NCBI GenBank assembly: GCA_964444795.1
Contig: CAYUIQ010000362.1
Span: forward strand, 1 to 5,918
DNA from: JABMRP01 sp964444795
GTDB taxonomy: Bacteria; Planctomycetota; Planctomycetia; Pirellulales; Thermoguttaceae
Direction: 5' to 3'
Length of the DNA: 5,918 bases
Below the pieces are notes generated by a model. It made no database searches. It saw nothing but the letters and a program-made list of their open reading frames with translations, and was not told where the DNA came from. This document shows positions 1 to 5,862 of the stretch, in pieces. A program made the translations under genes and the position numbers. Numbering within the stretch: position 1 is the stretch's first letter; every line of letters begins with the position of its first letter.

Positions 1-1181
1 TTCAGCCAGATGAAACCATCGCCCGGGCCCGGCAGATCATGGACCAGTACCGAGTCTCCGGCCTGCCGATTACCGAAAACGATGGGCACCTGGTCGGAAT
101 CCTCACCCGTCGCGATCTCCGCTTCCTCGAGGACCAAGACCTGCGAATCGGCGAAGTGATGACCCGTGAGAACCTGGTTACGGCGACGGGGAATGTAACG
201 CTTGAGGAAGCTGAGAAGATTTTAATGGGAAAAAAGGTGGAGAAGCTTTTGCTGGTTGACGAAAACTTCACACTGACGGGCCTTATTACGATCAAAGATA
301 TTGATATGATGAGGCGGTTTCCGAAGGCCTGTAAAGATGGGCAAGGAAGGCTGAGGGTAGGGGCTGCTGTCGGTGTTCACGACTTCGAGCGTGTCGAGTC
401 CCTGATTGCCAAAGGCGTGGATGTGCTGGTGGTCGACAGCGCGCACGGACACTCGGCCAATGTGATTGAAACCGTTCGCGAGATCAAGAAGCGGTGGGAC
501 ATCGACGTCGTGGCGGGCAATGTGGCCACGGCCGAGGGATGTCGGAGCTTGATTGACGCGGGCACCGATGCAGTCAAGGTGGGGATCGGCCCTGGGTCGA
601 TCTGTACCACGCGAATCATTTCCGGAGTCGGCGTACCCCAGATCACTGCGGTGAATCACGCGGCCAGCGCGGCTGAGGATGCGGGCATTCCGGTCATTGC
701 CGACGGAGGGATTCGATACTCGGGCGACGTGACCAAGGCGATCGCGGCCGGAGCCCACGTGGTCATGCTCGGCGGGCTATTGGCCGGGGTGACCGAGAGT
801 CCCGGCCGACAGATCCTTTACCAAGGAAGAACCTTCAAAGTCTACCGAGGCATGGGCTCGCTGGGAGCCATGGTCAAGGGATCCAGCGAACGCTACCACC
901 AGAGAGGCGAGGAAGCCACACCAGACAAATTGGTCCCCGAAGGCGTCGAAGGCAGAGTGCCGTTCAAGGGACCGTTGAGTACTTTCGTCTACCAGCTTGT
1001 CGGGGGGGTACGAGCTGGTATGGGCTATTGCGGTACCCGGACCATCGAGGAATTGAGAACACAGGCTCGATTCCTTGAGGTCTCAGCAGCAAGTGTGCGG
1101 GAGAGCCACCCCCATGACATCGCGATTACGCAGGAAGCGCCAAACTACAGCACGCAATACAAACGGTCGGACGACCATTGA
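1..1181 (+). CDS. guaB: IMP dehydrogenase, 5'-truncated by window edge
   Basis: Inosine-5'-monophosphate dehydrogenase oxidises IMP to XMP with NAD+, the committed cytosolic step of GMP synthesis. The first full codon is at 3, and 392 residues are visible of a usual ~490, so roughly 100 N-terminal residues lie outside the window. The fragment opens within the first CBS domain (residues ~1-45), has the second CBS domain at ~52-102, then returns to the TIM barrel. The catalytic loop GIGPGSICTTR carries the thioimidate-forming Cys at fragment residue 201. DGG (nt ~702-710) and YRGMGS form the IMP site, and the flap has the catalytic Arg297-Tyr298 pair in SSERYHQ. The C-terminal SHPHDIAITQEAPNYS is typical of the family, followed by a short extra tail (TQYKRSDDH). 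One oddity is MLGGLLAG where the family usually has GS (Gly258 in place of Ser). The downstream gene begins inside its last 68 nt. Identity is certain; the symbol follows the bacterial enzyme. Confidence 0.98.
   Translation, partial: QPDETIARARQIMDQYRVSGLPITENDGHLVGILTRRDLRFLEDQDLRIGEVMTRENLVTATGNVTLEEAEKILMGKKVEKLLLVDENFTLTGLITIKDIDMMRRFPKACKDGQGRLRVGAAVGVHDFERVESLIAKGVDVLVVDSAHGHSANVIETVREIKKRWDIDVVAGNVATAEGCRSLIDAGTDAVKVGIGPGSICTTRIISGVGVPQITAVNHAASAAEDAGIPVIADGGIRYSGDVTKAIAAGAHVVMLGGLLAGVTESPGRQILYQGRTFKVYRGMGSLGAMVKGSSERYHQRGEEATPDKLVPEGVEGRVPFKGPLSTFVYQLVGGVRAGMGYCGTRTIEELRTQARFLEVSAASVRESHPHDIAITQEAPNYSTQYKRSDDH
1099..1105 (+). promoter_or_regulatory. Shine-Dalgarno that sets the start of the gene overlapping guaB
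   Basis: GGGAGAG lies inside guaB coding sequence, 8 nt before the ATG at 1114. It is the best ribosome-binding site in front of any in-frame start of the downstream gene: the upstream in-frame TTG at 1075 and the GTG at 1228 have nothing comparable. It supports a start within guaB and possible translational coupling. Confidence 0.55.
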
Positions 1182-2238
1182 GCGGCCCCGGGCCGTTTGG
1201 GGCGGCGGCCATCGGGCCAGCCGCCACGTGGCGCGTGTGGCGGCCCTCTGGGCGCTCGGGTTGACGGTCGCCATCTCGTCGCGGCCCCTGCCCGCCGAGA
1301 CTTCCGCGGCCAGCCATGCCGTCAAGACGGTGGCGTACTCCACCGGTCAGAACTCCGGCCGGCTCAAGTGGCTTTCCTATCGGCCCGATGGCCGCACGGC
1401 GAAGACGTCGGGAGCGATCCGGCAAGTCGCGTACACGACCACGTCCGGCGCGCTGGACGATCCGTTTGAGGACATGGCCGTTGCGGTCAGCGGGGCGCAG
1501 TCCGTTGACCCACCGATGGTTCCAGGCCTCCCGCCTGCTGTTTTGCCGCGAGTGCCCGGGACGGAACGCTCCATTCTGGGCACTGACCCCCCGACAGTTC
1601 CGCCCGCGTCGCCGTTGCTAACGGCTCCCGAGTTGGATATGCCGCCGGATGGCGAGACGGGAGAGCTGCCGAATCCCGACACGCTCCACACTCCGGGGAC
1701 CCCCGAGTCGGGCACCGATTACTTGGCCGCGGCCGACGACGCCGACAAGTGCCAACTTCCCGAATTGCGCAGTACCATCGCGGATATCGATCTCCGCATC
1801 GCGATAGAAGGCACGGCCAACAGGGGAGAGAAGCTCGTTGGCGGAGAATCGTCCAATGACTTCTTCCCAGAGCAGTGTCCGTACGATCACAGCGAGGAAC
1901 AACCGCCGCAAAGGCTCTGGAATCCGACCAACTACCATTGGATGGCTTCCGGGCTGCACCACAATCCACTCTATTTCGAGGACGTCCAACTCGAACGCTA
2001 TGGACATTCCTGGGGACCGTATCTTCAGCCGGTCATTTCCGGCGGTCGCTTCTTCCTCACCATTCCCGTGTTGCCGTACAAGATGGGCTTGAAGCCGCCG
2101 GCCGAGTGCGTCTACACGCTGGGCCATTATCGTCCCGGCAACTGCGCGCCGTACATGCTCGACCCGCTTCCGCTGAGCGTTCGGGCTGCCCTGTTCGAGG
2201 CCGGCGTGTGGACCGGCGGCGTTGCCCTGATCCCCTAG
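1114..2238 (+). CDS. Secreted protein of unknown function, proline-rich linker plus C-terminal aromatic/Cys domain
   Basis: I do not recognise a named family. The ATG at 1114 is chosen for its GGGAGAG site; it gives 374 residues and overlaps guaB by 68 nt. The N-terminus is a long Arg-rich stretch (1-38), then a hydrophobic segment (~39-56, VARVAALWALGLTVAISS) and a possible signal-peptidase site after LPA (Ala61), so export or a membrane anchor is likely. The GTG at 1228 would give a shorter, conventional signal peptide. Residues ~125-210 are rich in Pro, Gly and Thr with few predicted secondary elements, which suggests a flexible linker. From ~213 to the end the protein is dense in Trp, Tyr, His and Pro, with segments HHNPLYFEDVQLERYGH (282-298), LPYKMG, LGHYRPGNCAPY and a C-terminal GVALIP. 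Cysteines at 213, 255, 332 and 344 could form two disulfides outside the cytoplasm. This C-terminal style resembles conserved hypothetical proteins of planctomycetes as I recall them (inference). It is convergent with the zinc-ribbon gene. Confidence 0.85.
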   Translation: MTSRLRRKRQTTARNTNGRTTIERPRAVWGGGHRASRHVARVAALWALGLTVAISSRPLPAETSAASHAVKTVAYSTGQNSGRLKWLSYRPDGRTAKTSGAIRQVAYTTTSGALDDPFEDMAVAVSGAQSVDPPMVPGLPPAVLPRVPGTERSILGTDPPTVPPASPLLTAPELDMPPDGETGELPNPDTLHTPGTPESGTDYLAAADDADKCQLPELRSTIADIDLRIAIEGTANRGEKLVGGESSNDFFPEQCPYDHSEEQPPQRLWNPTNYHWMASGLHHNPLYFEDVQLERYGHSWGPYLQPVISGGRFFLTIPVLPYKMGLKPPAECVYTLGHYRPGNCAPYMLDPLPLSVRAALFEAGVWTGGVALIP

Positions 2239-2281
2239 ACGTAGCGATTAATGGCTAGCGATCAGAGATTTGCCCGCCCCC

Positions 2282-2299
2282 ACGGGTAGAGCAGCCCGT
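2282..2299. repeat. Small inverted repeat in the convergent spacer
   Basis: ACGGGTAGAGCAGCCCGT can fold as a 6-bp stem (one G-U) with a 6-nt loop. It lies between the stop of the secreted-protein gene (2238) and the end of the oppositely oriented zinc-ribbon gene (2349). No T-run follows on either strand, so an intrinsic terminator is not supported, although it could mark transcript ends. The remainder of 2239-2348 shows nothing coding; it holds only a short TAGCGAT direct repeat at 2242 and 2256. The arms match the hairpin at 2729-2746 on the other side of the zinc-ribbon gene. Confidence 0.4.
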
Positions 2300-2348
2300 A
2301 CATCCCATGCCGGGGGTTCTTGCGTCCTCGCTTCCCACCGCCAGGCAA

Positions 2349-2585
2349 TCAGCCGCCGAATTGGCAGCCGCCGCCGGGGCAACCGCCCGGCATTCCACAG
2401 GCGTCGGGACTTCCCATGGGACACGACGCCTCGGGTGTCGAGCCGCCGGTGTGTGCGGCCGGCACACTCAATTGCCGGGTAAGCCGCGTCTTCCCACACG
2501 ACGGGCAGGTGGGCTTCTCGCTTCCGTGAACCAGAAACTCAAAAGCACAACCGCAACCGCTGCAAACGTATTCGTAAATAGGCAT
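2349..2585 (-). CDS. FmdB-family zinc-ribbon protein with Cys/Gly-rich tail
   Basis: A 78-residue protein starting MPIYEYVCSGCG, the hallmark N-terminus of the FmdB/CxxC_CXXC_SSSS putative regulator family. Zinc would be bound by Cys8/Cys11 and Cys27/Cys30 (CPSCG). After the ribbon (LTRQLS, ~35-40) the tail is low-complexity and holds four more cysteines at 55, 63, 69 and 74, ending GGCPGGGCQFGG. The family was named for a regulator candidate near formamidase/amidase genes, but its biochemical role is not established; a cytosolic metal-binding or protein-interacting role is inference. The ATG at 2585 is preferred because the family begins MPIYEY. It has only a weak GAGAG site 10 nt upstream. 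An in-frame ATG at 2609 would add eight residues (MTPESLPE), and the frame stays open up to 2684. The gene stands alone on its strand, convergent with the secreted-protein gene and divergent from the BNR gene, so it must have its own promoter. Confidence 0.88.
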   Translation of the reverse strand: MPIYEYVCSGCGCAFEFLVHGSEKPTCPSCGKTRLTRQLSVPAAHTGGSTPEASCPMGSPDACGMPGGCPGGGCQFGG

Positions 2586-2616
2586 TTCGGGTAAGCTCTC
2601 GGGGGTCATCTTTCTG

Positions 2617-2633
2617 GGTTCGTGACTCGAACC
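2617..2633. promoter_or_regulatory. Perfect 6-bp-arm palindrome upstream of the zinc-ribbon gene
   Basis: GGTTCG-TGACT-CGAACC is a perfect inverted repeat with a 5-nt centre, ending 32 nt upstream of the zinc-ribbon start at 2585. It could be an operator bound by a dimeric repressor or a hairpin in the 5' leader. If the promoter guessed at 2641-2669 is right, it sits at the transcription start. The symmetry is seen directly; the function is inferred. Confidence 0.35.
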
Positions 2634-2640
2634 TCCCCTT

Positions 2641-2669
2641 ATTTTAGGATACGGCCGCGTCGTTGGGAA
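2641..2669 (-). promoter_or_regulatory. Candidate sigma-70-like promoter for the zinc-ribbon gene
   Basis: Read on the minus strand, TTCCCA (2664-2669) and TAAAAT (2641-2646) are separated by 17 nt, resembling -35 and -10 boxes with 4/6 and 5/6 matches. The start point would be near 2633, giving a leader of about 48 nt. This AT-rich patch stands out in a GC-rich spacer. Planctomycete promoters are poorly defined by consensus, so this is a weak call. Confidence 0.25.
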
Positions 2670-2710
2670 CGTGTATTCCGCCACCCCCCGAGTGGGCTGG
2701 CCCTCCCGGA

Positions 2711-2747
2711 CCCGTCACACCAGTTAGGACGGGCTCGGGGGCCCGTC
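2711..2747. repeat. Overlapping inverted repeats with alternative pairing
   Basis: GACGGGC (2728-2734) pairs perfectly with GCCCGTC (2741-2747) around a 6-nt loop, and its first six bases can instead pair with CCCGTC at 2711-2716. CCCGTCA occurs twice as a direct repeat (2711 and 2742). CCCCCGAG (2685-2692) can also pair with CTCGGGGG (2734-2741). These alternatives are mutually exclusive. No T-run follows. The rest of 2586-2868 holds the other sites listed here and no gene. Confidence 0.4.
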
Positions 2748-2813
2748 ATCGTGTAAAATGGTTGGGAGCGATTCGGAGGTTGTTGACCTGCGGGGACAAG
2801 GCGTCCGATCGTG

Positions 2814-2839
2814 CGTCACGACGCGGAAGCGTCGTCACG
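2814..2839 (+). promoter_or_regulatory. Strong leader hairpin with GGAA tetraloop before the BNR gene
   Basis: An 11-position stem (2814-2824 with 2829-2839) with one C-C mismatch closes on a GGAA loop, a GNRA-type tetraloop. The inner seven pairs are perfect. It ends 19 nt before the AGGAG ribosome-binding site at 2859-2863, so it would lie in the mRNA leader of the downstream gene and may affect its stability or translation. It is not followed by a T-run, so it is not an obvious terminator. Confidence 0.45.
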
Positions 2840-2868
2840 AGAGGAATCCTATCCCATCAGGAGATGAC

Positions 2869-4047
2869 ATGATCCGGCACCTACTCACGTTGCTCACGAT
2901 GACCGCGGGATGGGCCTCGACGGTTCTCGCCCAAGGGGCCGAGCCCGTGGCCGCCGATTGGGGTGTCCCGCTGGTGGACCTGAACGAACAGACGCACCGC
3001 CAGGTAGTCGTCGATCGCGAGGAAGGCCAATACCTGGGCCATCCGACCACCGTGCTGTTGGAAGACGGCAAGACGATCATTACGGTCTACCCCAAGGGTC
3101 ACGGCCGCGGGGCAATCGTCATGAAGCGAAGCACCGACGCCGGCCTCACCTGGAGCGAGCGGCTGCCTACGCCCGAGAATTGGGCCACCAGCGTCGAAGT
3201 GCCGACCATCCATCGTGTGCTCGATGCGGCGGGCAAAAAGCGGCTGATTATGTGGTCGGGGCTCTACCCGGCCCGGCTGGCCGTTTCCGAAGACGATGGA
3301 AAGAGTTGGTCGCCGCTGAAACCGGTCGGCCGCTGGGGTGGCATCGTCGTGATGGGCTGCCTGACCGGCCTGAAGACGGGCCCCGGTCACTACATGGCCA
3401 TGTTTCACGACGACGGAAGATTCTTCACCGAGCAATCCATCCGCACCGATCCTCGGACCATGACCCTTTACAAAACCTTCTCGACCGACGGCGGGCTGAC
3501 CTGGTCGTTTCCCGAGACCATCTGGAAGGGCCACGAAGTCCATCTCTGCGAACCGGGACTCATCCGCTCGCCCGACGGTAAGCAACTGGCCGTGCTGTTG
3601 CGTGAAAACTCGCGTCGGAAGAACTCGCACATCATCTTCTCCGACGACGAGGGCAAGACCTGGAGCGAACCCCGCGAGATGCCCGATGTGCTCAACGGCG
3701 ACCGCCACACGGGCAAGTACGGCCCGGACGGCCGGCTGTTCATCTCGTTTCGCGACCGCACACCACAAACCAGACCGAGCCCGACCGGCGGCGATTGGGT
3801 CGGTTGGGTGGGCACGTACGAAGATTTGGCCCAGGGGCGCAACGGTCAGTACCGCGTCCGCTTGAAGGACAACCATCGCGGCGCCGACTGTGCCTATCCG
3901 GGCGTCGAGATCCTGCCCGACGGGACCTTCATCACGACGACCTACGGCCATTGGACGCCGGGACAATCCCCCTACATCATGAGCATCCGCTTCAAACTGG
4001 AGGAGCTAGACGCCATGGCCGCCGAGCAAGCGAAGGAATCGAAATGA
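2869..4047 (+). CDS. Secreted BNR-repeat sialidase-like protein (beta-propeller)
   Basis: A 392-residue protein with an N-terminal signal peptide (MIRHLLTLLTMTAGWASTVLA, likely cut after Ala21), so it acts outside the cytoplasm. The start is set by AGGAG at 2859-2863, 5 nt before the ATG; the frame is open upstream to 2758, but that part lacks a signal peptide and coding character. Four Asp-boxes mark a sialidase-type propeller: STDAGLTW (88-95), SEDDGKSW (140-147), STDGGLTW (205-212) and SDDEGKTW (258-265). Candidate active-site residues by position are Glu228 (CEPGL), Arg245 (LLREN) and Arg295 (ISFRD). The Arg-Ile-Pro motif that supplies the first arginine of the sialidase triad is replaced by YLGHP (55-59). 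It is therefore probably a glycoside hydrolase or carbohydrate-binding protein of the BNR_2/exo-alpha-sialidase-annotated type rather than a proven sialidase. Its stop overlaps the start of the DUF885 gene (ATGA), indicating one operon. Confidence 0.9.
   Translation: MIRHLLTLLTMTAGWASTVLAQGAEPVAADWGVPLVDLNEQTHRQVVVDREEGQYLGHPTTVLLEDGKTIITVYPKGHGRGAIVMKRSTDAGLTWSERLPTPENWATSVEVPTIHRVLDAAGKKRLIMWSGLYPARLAVSEDDGKSWSPLKPVGRWGGIVVMGCLTGLKTGPGHYMAMFHDDGRFFTEQSIRTDPRTMTLYKTFSTDGGLTWSFPETIWKGHEVHLCEPGLIRSPDGKQLAVLLRENSRRKNSHIIFSDDEGKTWSEPREMPDVLNGDRHTGKYGPDGRLFISFRDRTPQTRPSPTGGDWVGWVGTYEDLAQGRNGQYRVRLKDNHRGADCAYPGVEILPDGTFITTTYGHWTPGQSPYIMSIRFKLEELDAMAAEQAKESK
4033..4038 (+). promoter_or_regulatory. 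Shine-Dalgarno for the coupled DUF885 start at 4044
   Basis: AAGGAA lies 5 nt before the ATG that overlaps the upstream stop codon. A second site, AAGGA at 4076-4080, lies 8 nt before another in-frame ATG at 4089. Both starts are therefore credible; I prefer 4044 for the ATGA coupling. Confidence 0.45.
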
Positions 4048-5828
4048 CCGCTGCACTACACGTGATGTTGATCTTAAGGACGTTCATTATGCCTGGAGAA
4101 GCCGCCGTCGAGATGGATCGCAAATTCGAGAAGATCGGCCAGCGTTACATCGAGCAATCGGCCGAACTCTCGCCCGTCTCGGCCACCGAACGGGGCGATC
4201 ACCGATGGGACGACCAACTCGATCAGGTCGGTCCGGAAGCCCGAGCGAGGAAGACCACCTTCTGTCGCGAAATGCTGGCGGAACTGGCCGCGATCAACCC
4301 AGCGGAGCTTTCCCGGGCCAGTCAGATCGACCACGCGATGCTCCTGCATCGTCTCCGGAGGAAGCTCTGGGGGCTGGAGACACTCCAGGAGTGGGCGTGG
4401 AATCCGCTGGAGTATACGGGTCTGGTCGGCGACTCGGTTTACAGTCTGACGGCCCGGCCTTTCGCACCGGTGCGAGAGCGATTGGCAAACGTGGCCAGCC
4501 GGCTGGAAGAGTTTCCGCGATTGCTCGGTCAGGTTCGCGATACGCTGGAAATCGAGCGGGTGCCGAAAATCCACGCCGAGACGGCCATCCGCCAGAACTC
4601 CGGCGTGTTGAGCATTCTCGACAACCTGGTCGAGCCACAACTCGGAGAATTGCCGCCCGACGAGCGAAACCGTCTCAAGCGGGCCATGGCCACGGCGCGA
4701 AAAGCGCTGGAAACGCACCAGCAATGGCTTGAGTCGGAGTTGCTTCCGGGAGCCGCCGGAGAGTTTCGCCTGGGCCGGGAACTCTACGATGCAAAACTGT
4801 CGCTCACACTGGACACGTCGCTGACGCGCGACCAGTTGCGCCAGCGGGCCGAGCAGGCCTTCCGTCAGACGCGCGACGAGATGTACGAGGTGGCCAAGGG
4901 CGTGTATGCCGAGAAGCACCCGATGACCCGTTTCCCCGACGACCCGTCGGAAGCCTTCCGCCAGGCGATCATTCGGGCCGGTCTGGAACTGGCGTATCAA
5001 GAGACACCCCCGCGCGACCGCATCGTGGAGACGGCCGAGCGGTCGATGGAATTGACGACCGATTTCGTGCGCCGCAAGGATCTGGTGACGATTCCCGACA
5101 ATCCGCTGGAAATCATCCTCATGCCCGAGTTTCGCCGGGGAGTCGCCCTGGCCTATTGCGACTCGCCCGGCCCGTTTGAGGTGGGGCAGAAGACGTTCTA
5201 CGCCGTCGCGCCGCCGCCGGCCGATTGGACCGCCGAGCAGGTCCAGTCGTTCCTGCGCGAATACAATCTCCGTTCGCTGCACAATCTGACCGTTCACGAG
5301 GCGATGCCAGGGCATTTCCTCCAGATCGCCCATGCCAATCGCTATCCGGGTCGCTTGCGGGCCGTGCTCTCCTCGGGCACGTTCGTCGAAGGGTGGGCCT
5401 GCTATAGCGAGGGGCTGATGGTCGAGCAAGGGTTTCTCGACGGCGACCCGCTGATGCGGCTGGTCGTCTTGAAATGGCACCTGCGCGGCATCACCAACGC
5501 GCTGATGGATCAGGCGATTCACGCCGGCGGCATGACGCGCGAACAGGCCATGCGGCTGATGATCGAGGGTGGCTTTCAGGAAGAGCGCGAGGCCGCCGGC
5601 AAATGGACCCGGGCGCAGTTGACCTCGGCGCAGCTTTCCACGTACTTCGTCGGTTGGCTGGAACACATCGATCTGCGCGAAGAGGCCGAGCGGACGTGGG
5701 GAGAGAAGTTCGATCTAAAAACCTACCACGACAAGCTCCTATCGTTCGGATCGCCGCCGGTGCGGTTGGTCCGCGCGCTGCTGTTCGATCGGGAAATCCC
5801 GCGATCCGAGGAGACGCCAAAGCCGTGA
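4044..5828 (+). CDS. DUF885-family putative zinc metallopeptidase
   Basis: A 594-residue protein of the DUF885 family, a mostly helical group with a gluzincin-like metal site. The motif HEAMPGH (His418, Glu419, His424) corresponds to the family's HExxPGH, and EGWACYSE (449-456) follows with Glu449 as the probable third zinc ligand. Other family-like segments are NPLEIILMPEFRRG, a helix-rich N-terminal half beginning KFEKIGQRYIEQSAELSPVSATERGDHRWDD, and the C-terminal LLSFGSPPVRLVRALL. Length is usual for the family (about 550-620). Peptidase or dipeptidase activity is inferred from the motif; substrate is unknown. No convincing signal peptide is seen: the stretch before residue 16 is hydrophobic but interrupted by Arg, so the protein may be cytosolic. 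The start at 4044 overlaps the BNR stop by 4 nt; ATG 4089 (MPGEAAVEMDRK) has an equally good ribosome site and would shorten it by 15 residues. A hairpin terminator follows 5 nt after the stop. Confidence 0.92.
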   Translation: MTAALHVMLILRTFIMPGEAAVEMDRKFEKIGQRYIEQSAELSPVSATERGDHRWDDQLDQVGPEARARKTTFCREMLAELAAINPAELSRASQIDHAMLLHRLRRKLWGLETLQEWAWNPLEYTGLVGDSVYSLTARPFAPVRERLANVASRLEEFPRLLGQVRDTLEIERVPKIHAETAIRQNSGVLSILDNLVEPQLGELPPDERNRLKRAMATARKALETHQQWLESELLPGAAGEFRLGRELYDAKLSLTLDTSLTRDQLRQRAEQAFRQTRDEMYEVAKGVYAEKHPMTRFPDDPSEAFRQAIIRAGLELAYQETPPRDRIVETAERSMELTTDFVRRKDLVTIPDNPLEIILMPEFRRGVALAYCDSPGPFEVGQKTFYAVAPPPADWTAEQVQSFLREYNLRSLHNLTVHEAMPGHFLQIAHANRYPGRLRAVLSSGTFVEGWACYSEGLMVEQGFLDGDPLMRLVVLKWHLRGITNALMDQAIHAGGMTREQAMRLMIEGGFQEEREAAGKWTRAQLTSAQLSTYFVGWLEHIDLREEAERTWGEKFDLKTYHDKLLSFGSPPVRLVRALLFDREIPRSEETPKP

Positions 5829-5833
5829 GTCGG

Positions 5834-5862
5834 AAATCCCGCCGGCTTGCCCGGCGGGATTT
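5834..5862 (+). terminator. Probable rho-independent terminator of the BNR-DUF885 operon
   Basis: A perfect 12-bp GC-rich stem (AAATCCCGCCGG with CCGGCGGGATTT) around a 5-nt CTTGC loop begins 5 nt after the DUF885 stop. The 3' side is only moderately T-rich (ATTTCTCTGTTG), so the terminator is good in stem but weak in tail. The A-run on the left arm and T-run on the right arm make it potentially bidirectional. Confidence 0.7.

Noticed and set aside
222..758. 178-codon minus-strand frame inside guaB
   Set aside because: Shadow of a highly conserved enzyme gene; no motif of its own.
1075..1077. TTG start for the secreted-protein gene
   Set aside because: No ribosome site, rarer start codon, and a deeper overlap into guaB than the well-supported ATG at 1114.
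2239..2348. Intrinsic terminator between the convergent genes
   Set aside because: The only hairpin has a short stem and no T-run on either strand, so it is listed as a repeat only.
2610..2640. tRNA T-arm-like sequence on the minus strand (GGTTCGAGTCACGAACC)
   Set aside because: The loop is five bases and no acceptor, D or anticodon stem can be built around it.
2758..2868. N-terminal extension of the BNR protein from ATG 2758
   Set aside because: It would bury a textbook signal peptide 37 residues inside the protein, cover a strong hairpin, and ignore the AGGAG site before 2869.
2864..2872. Two-codon ORF (ATG ACA TGA) overlapping the BNR start
   Set aside because: Lies only 0 nt from the AGGAG site, too close to initiate; most likely chance.
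2881..3966. 361-codon open frame on the minus strand opposite the BNR gene
   Set aside because: Antisense shadow of a gene with four Asp-boxes; no recognisable motif.
4074..5666. Long 530-codon open frame on the minus strand opposite the DUF885 gene
   Set aside because: It mirrors a GC-rich coding gene with clear family motifs on the plus strand; its translation shows no domain, signal or family motif and is biased in Arg, Gln and His as antisense shadows are.
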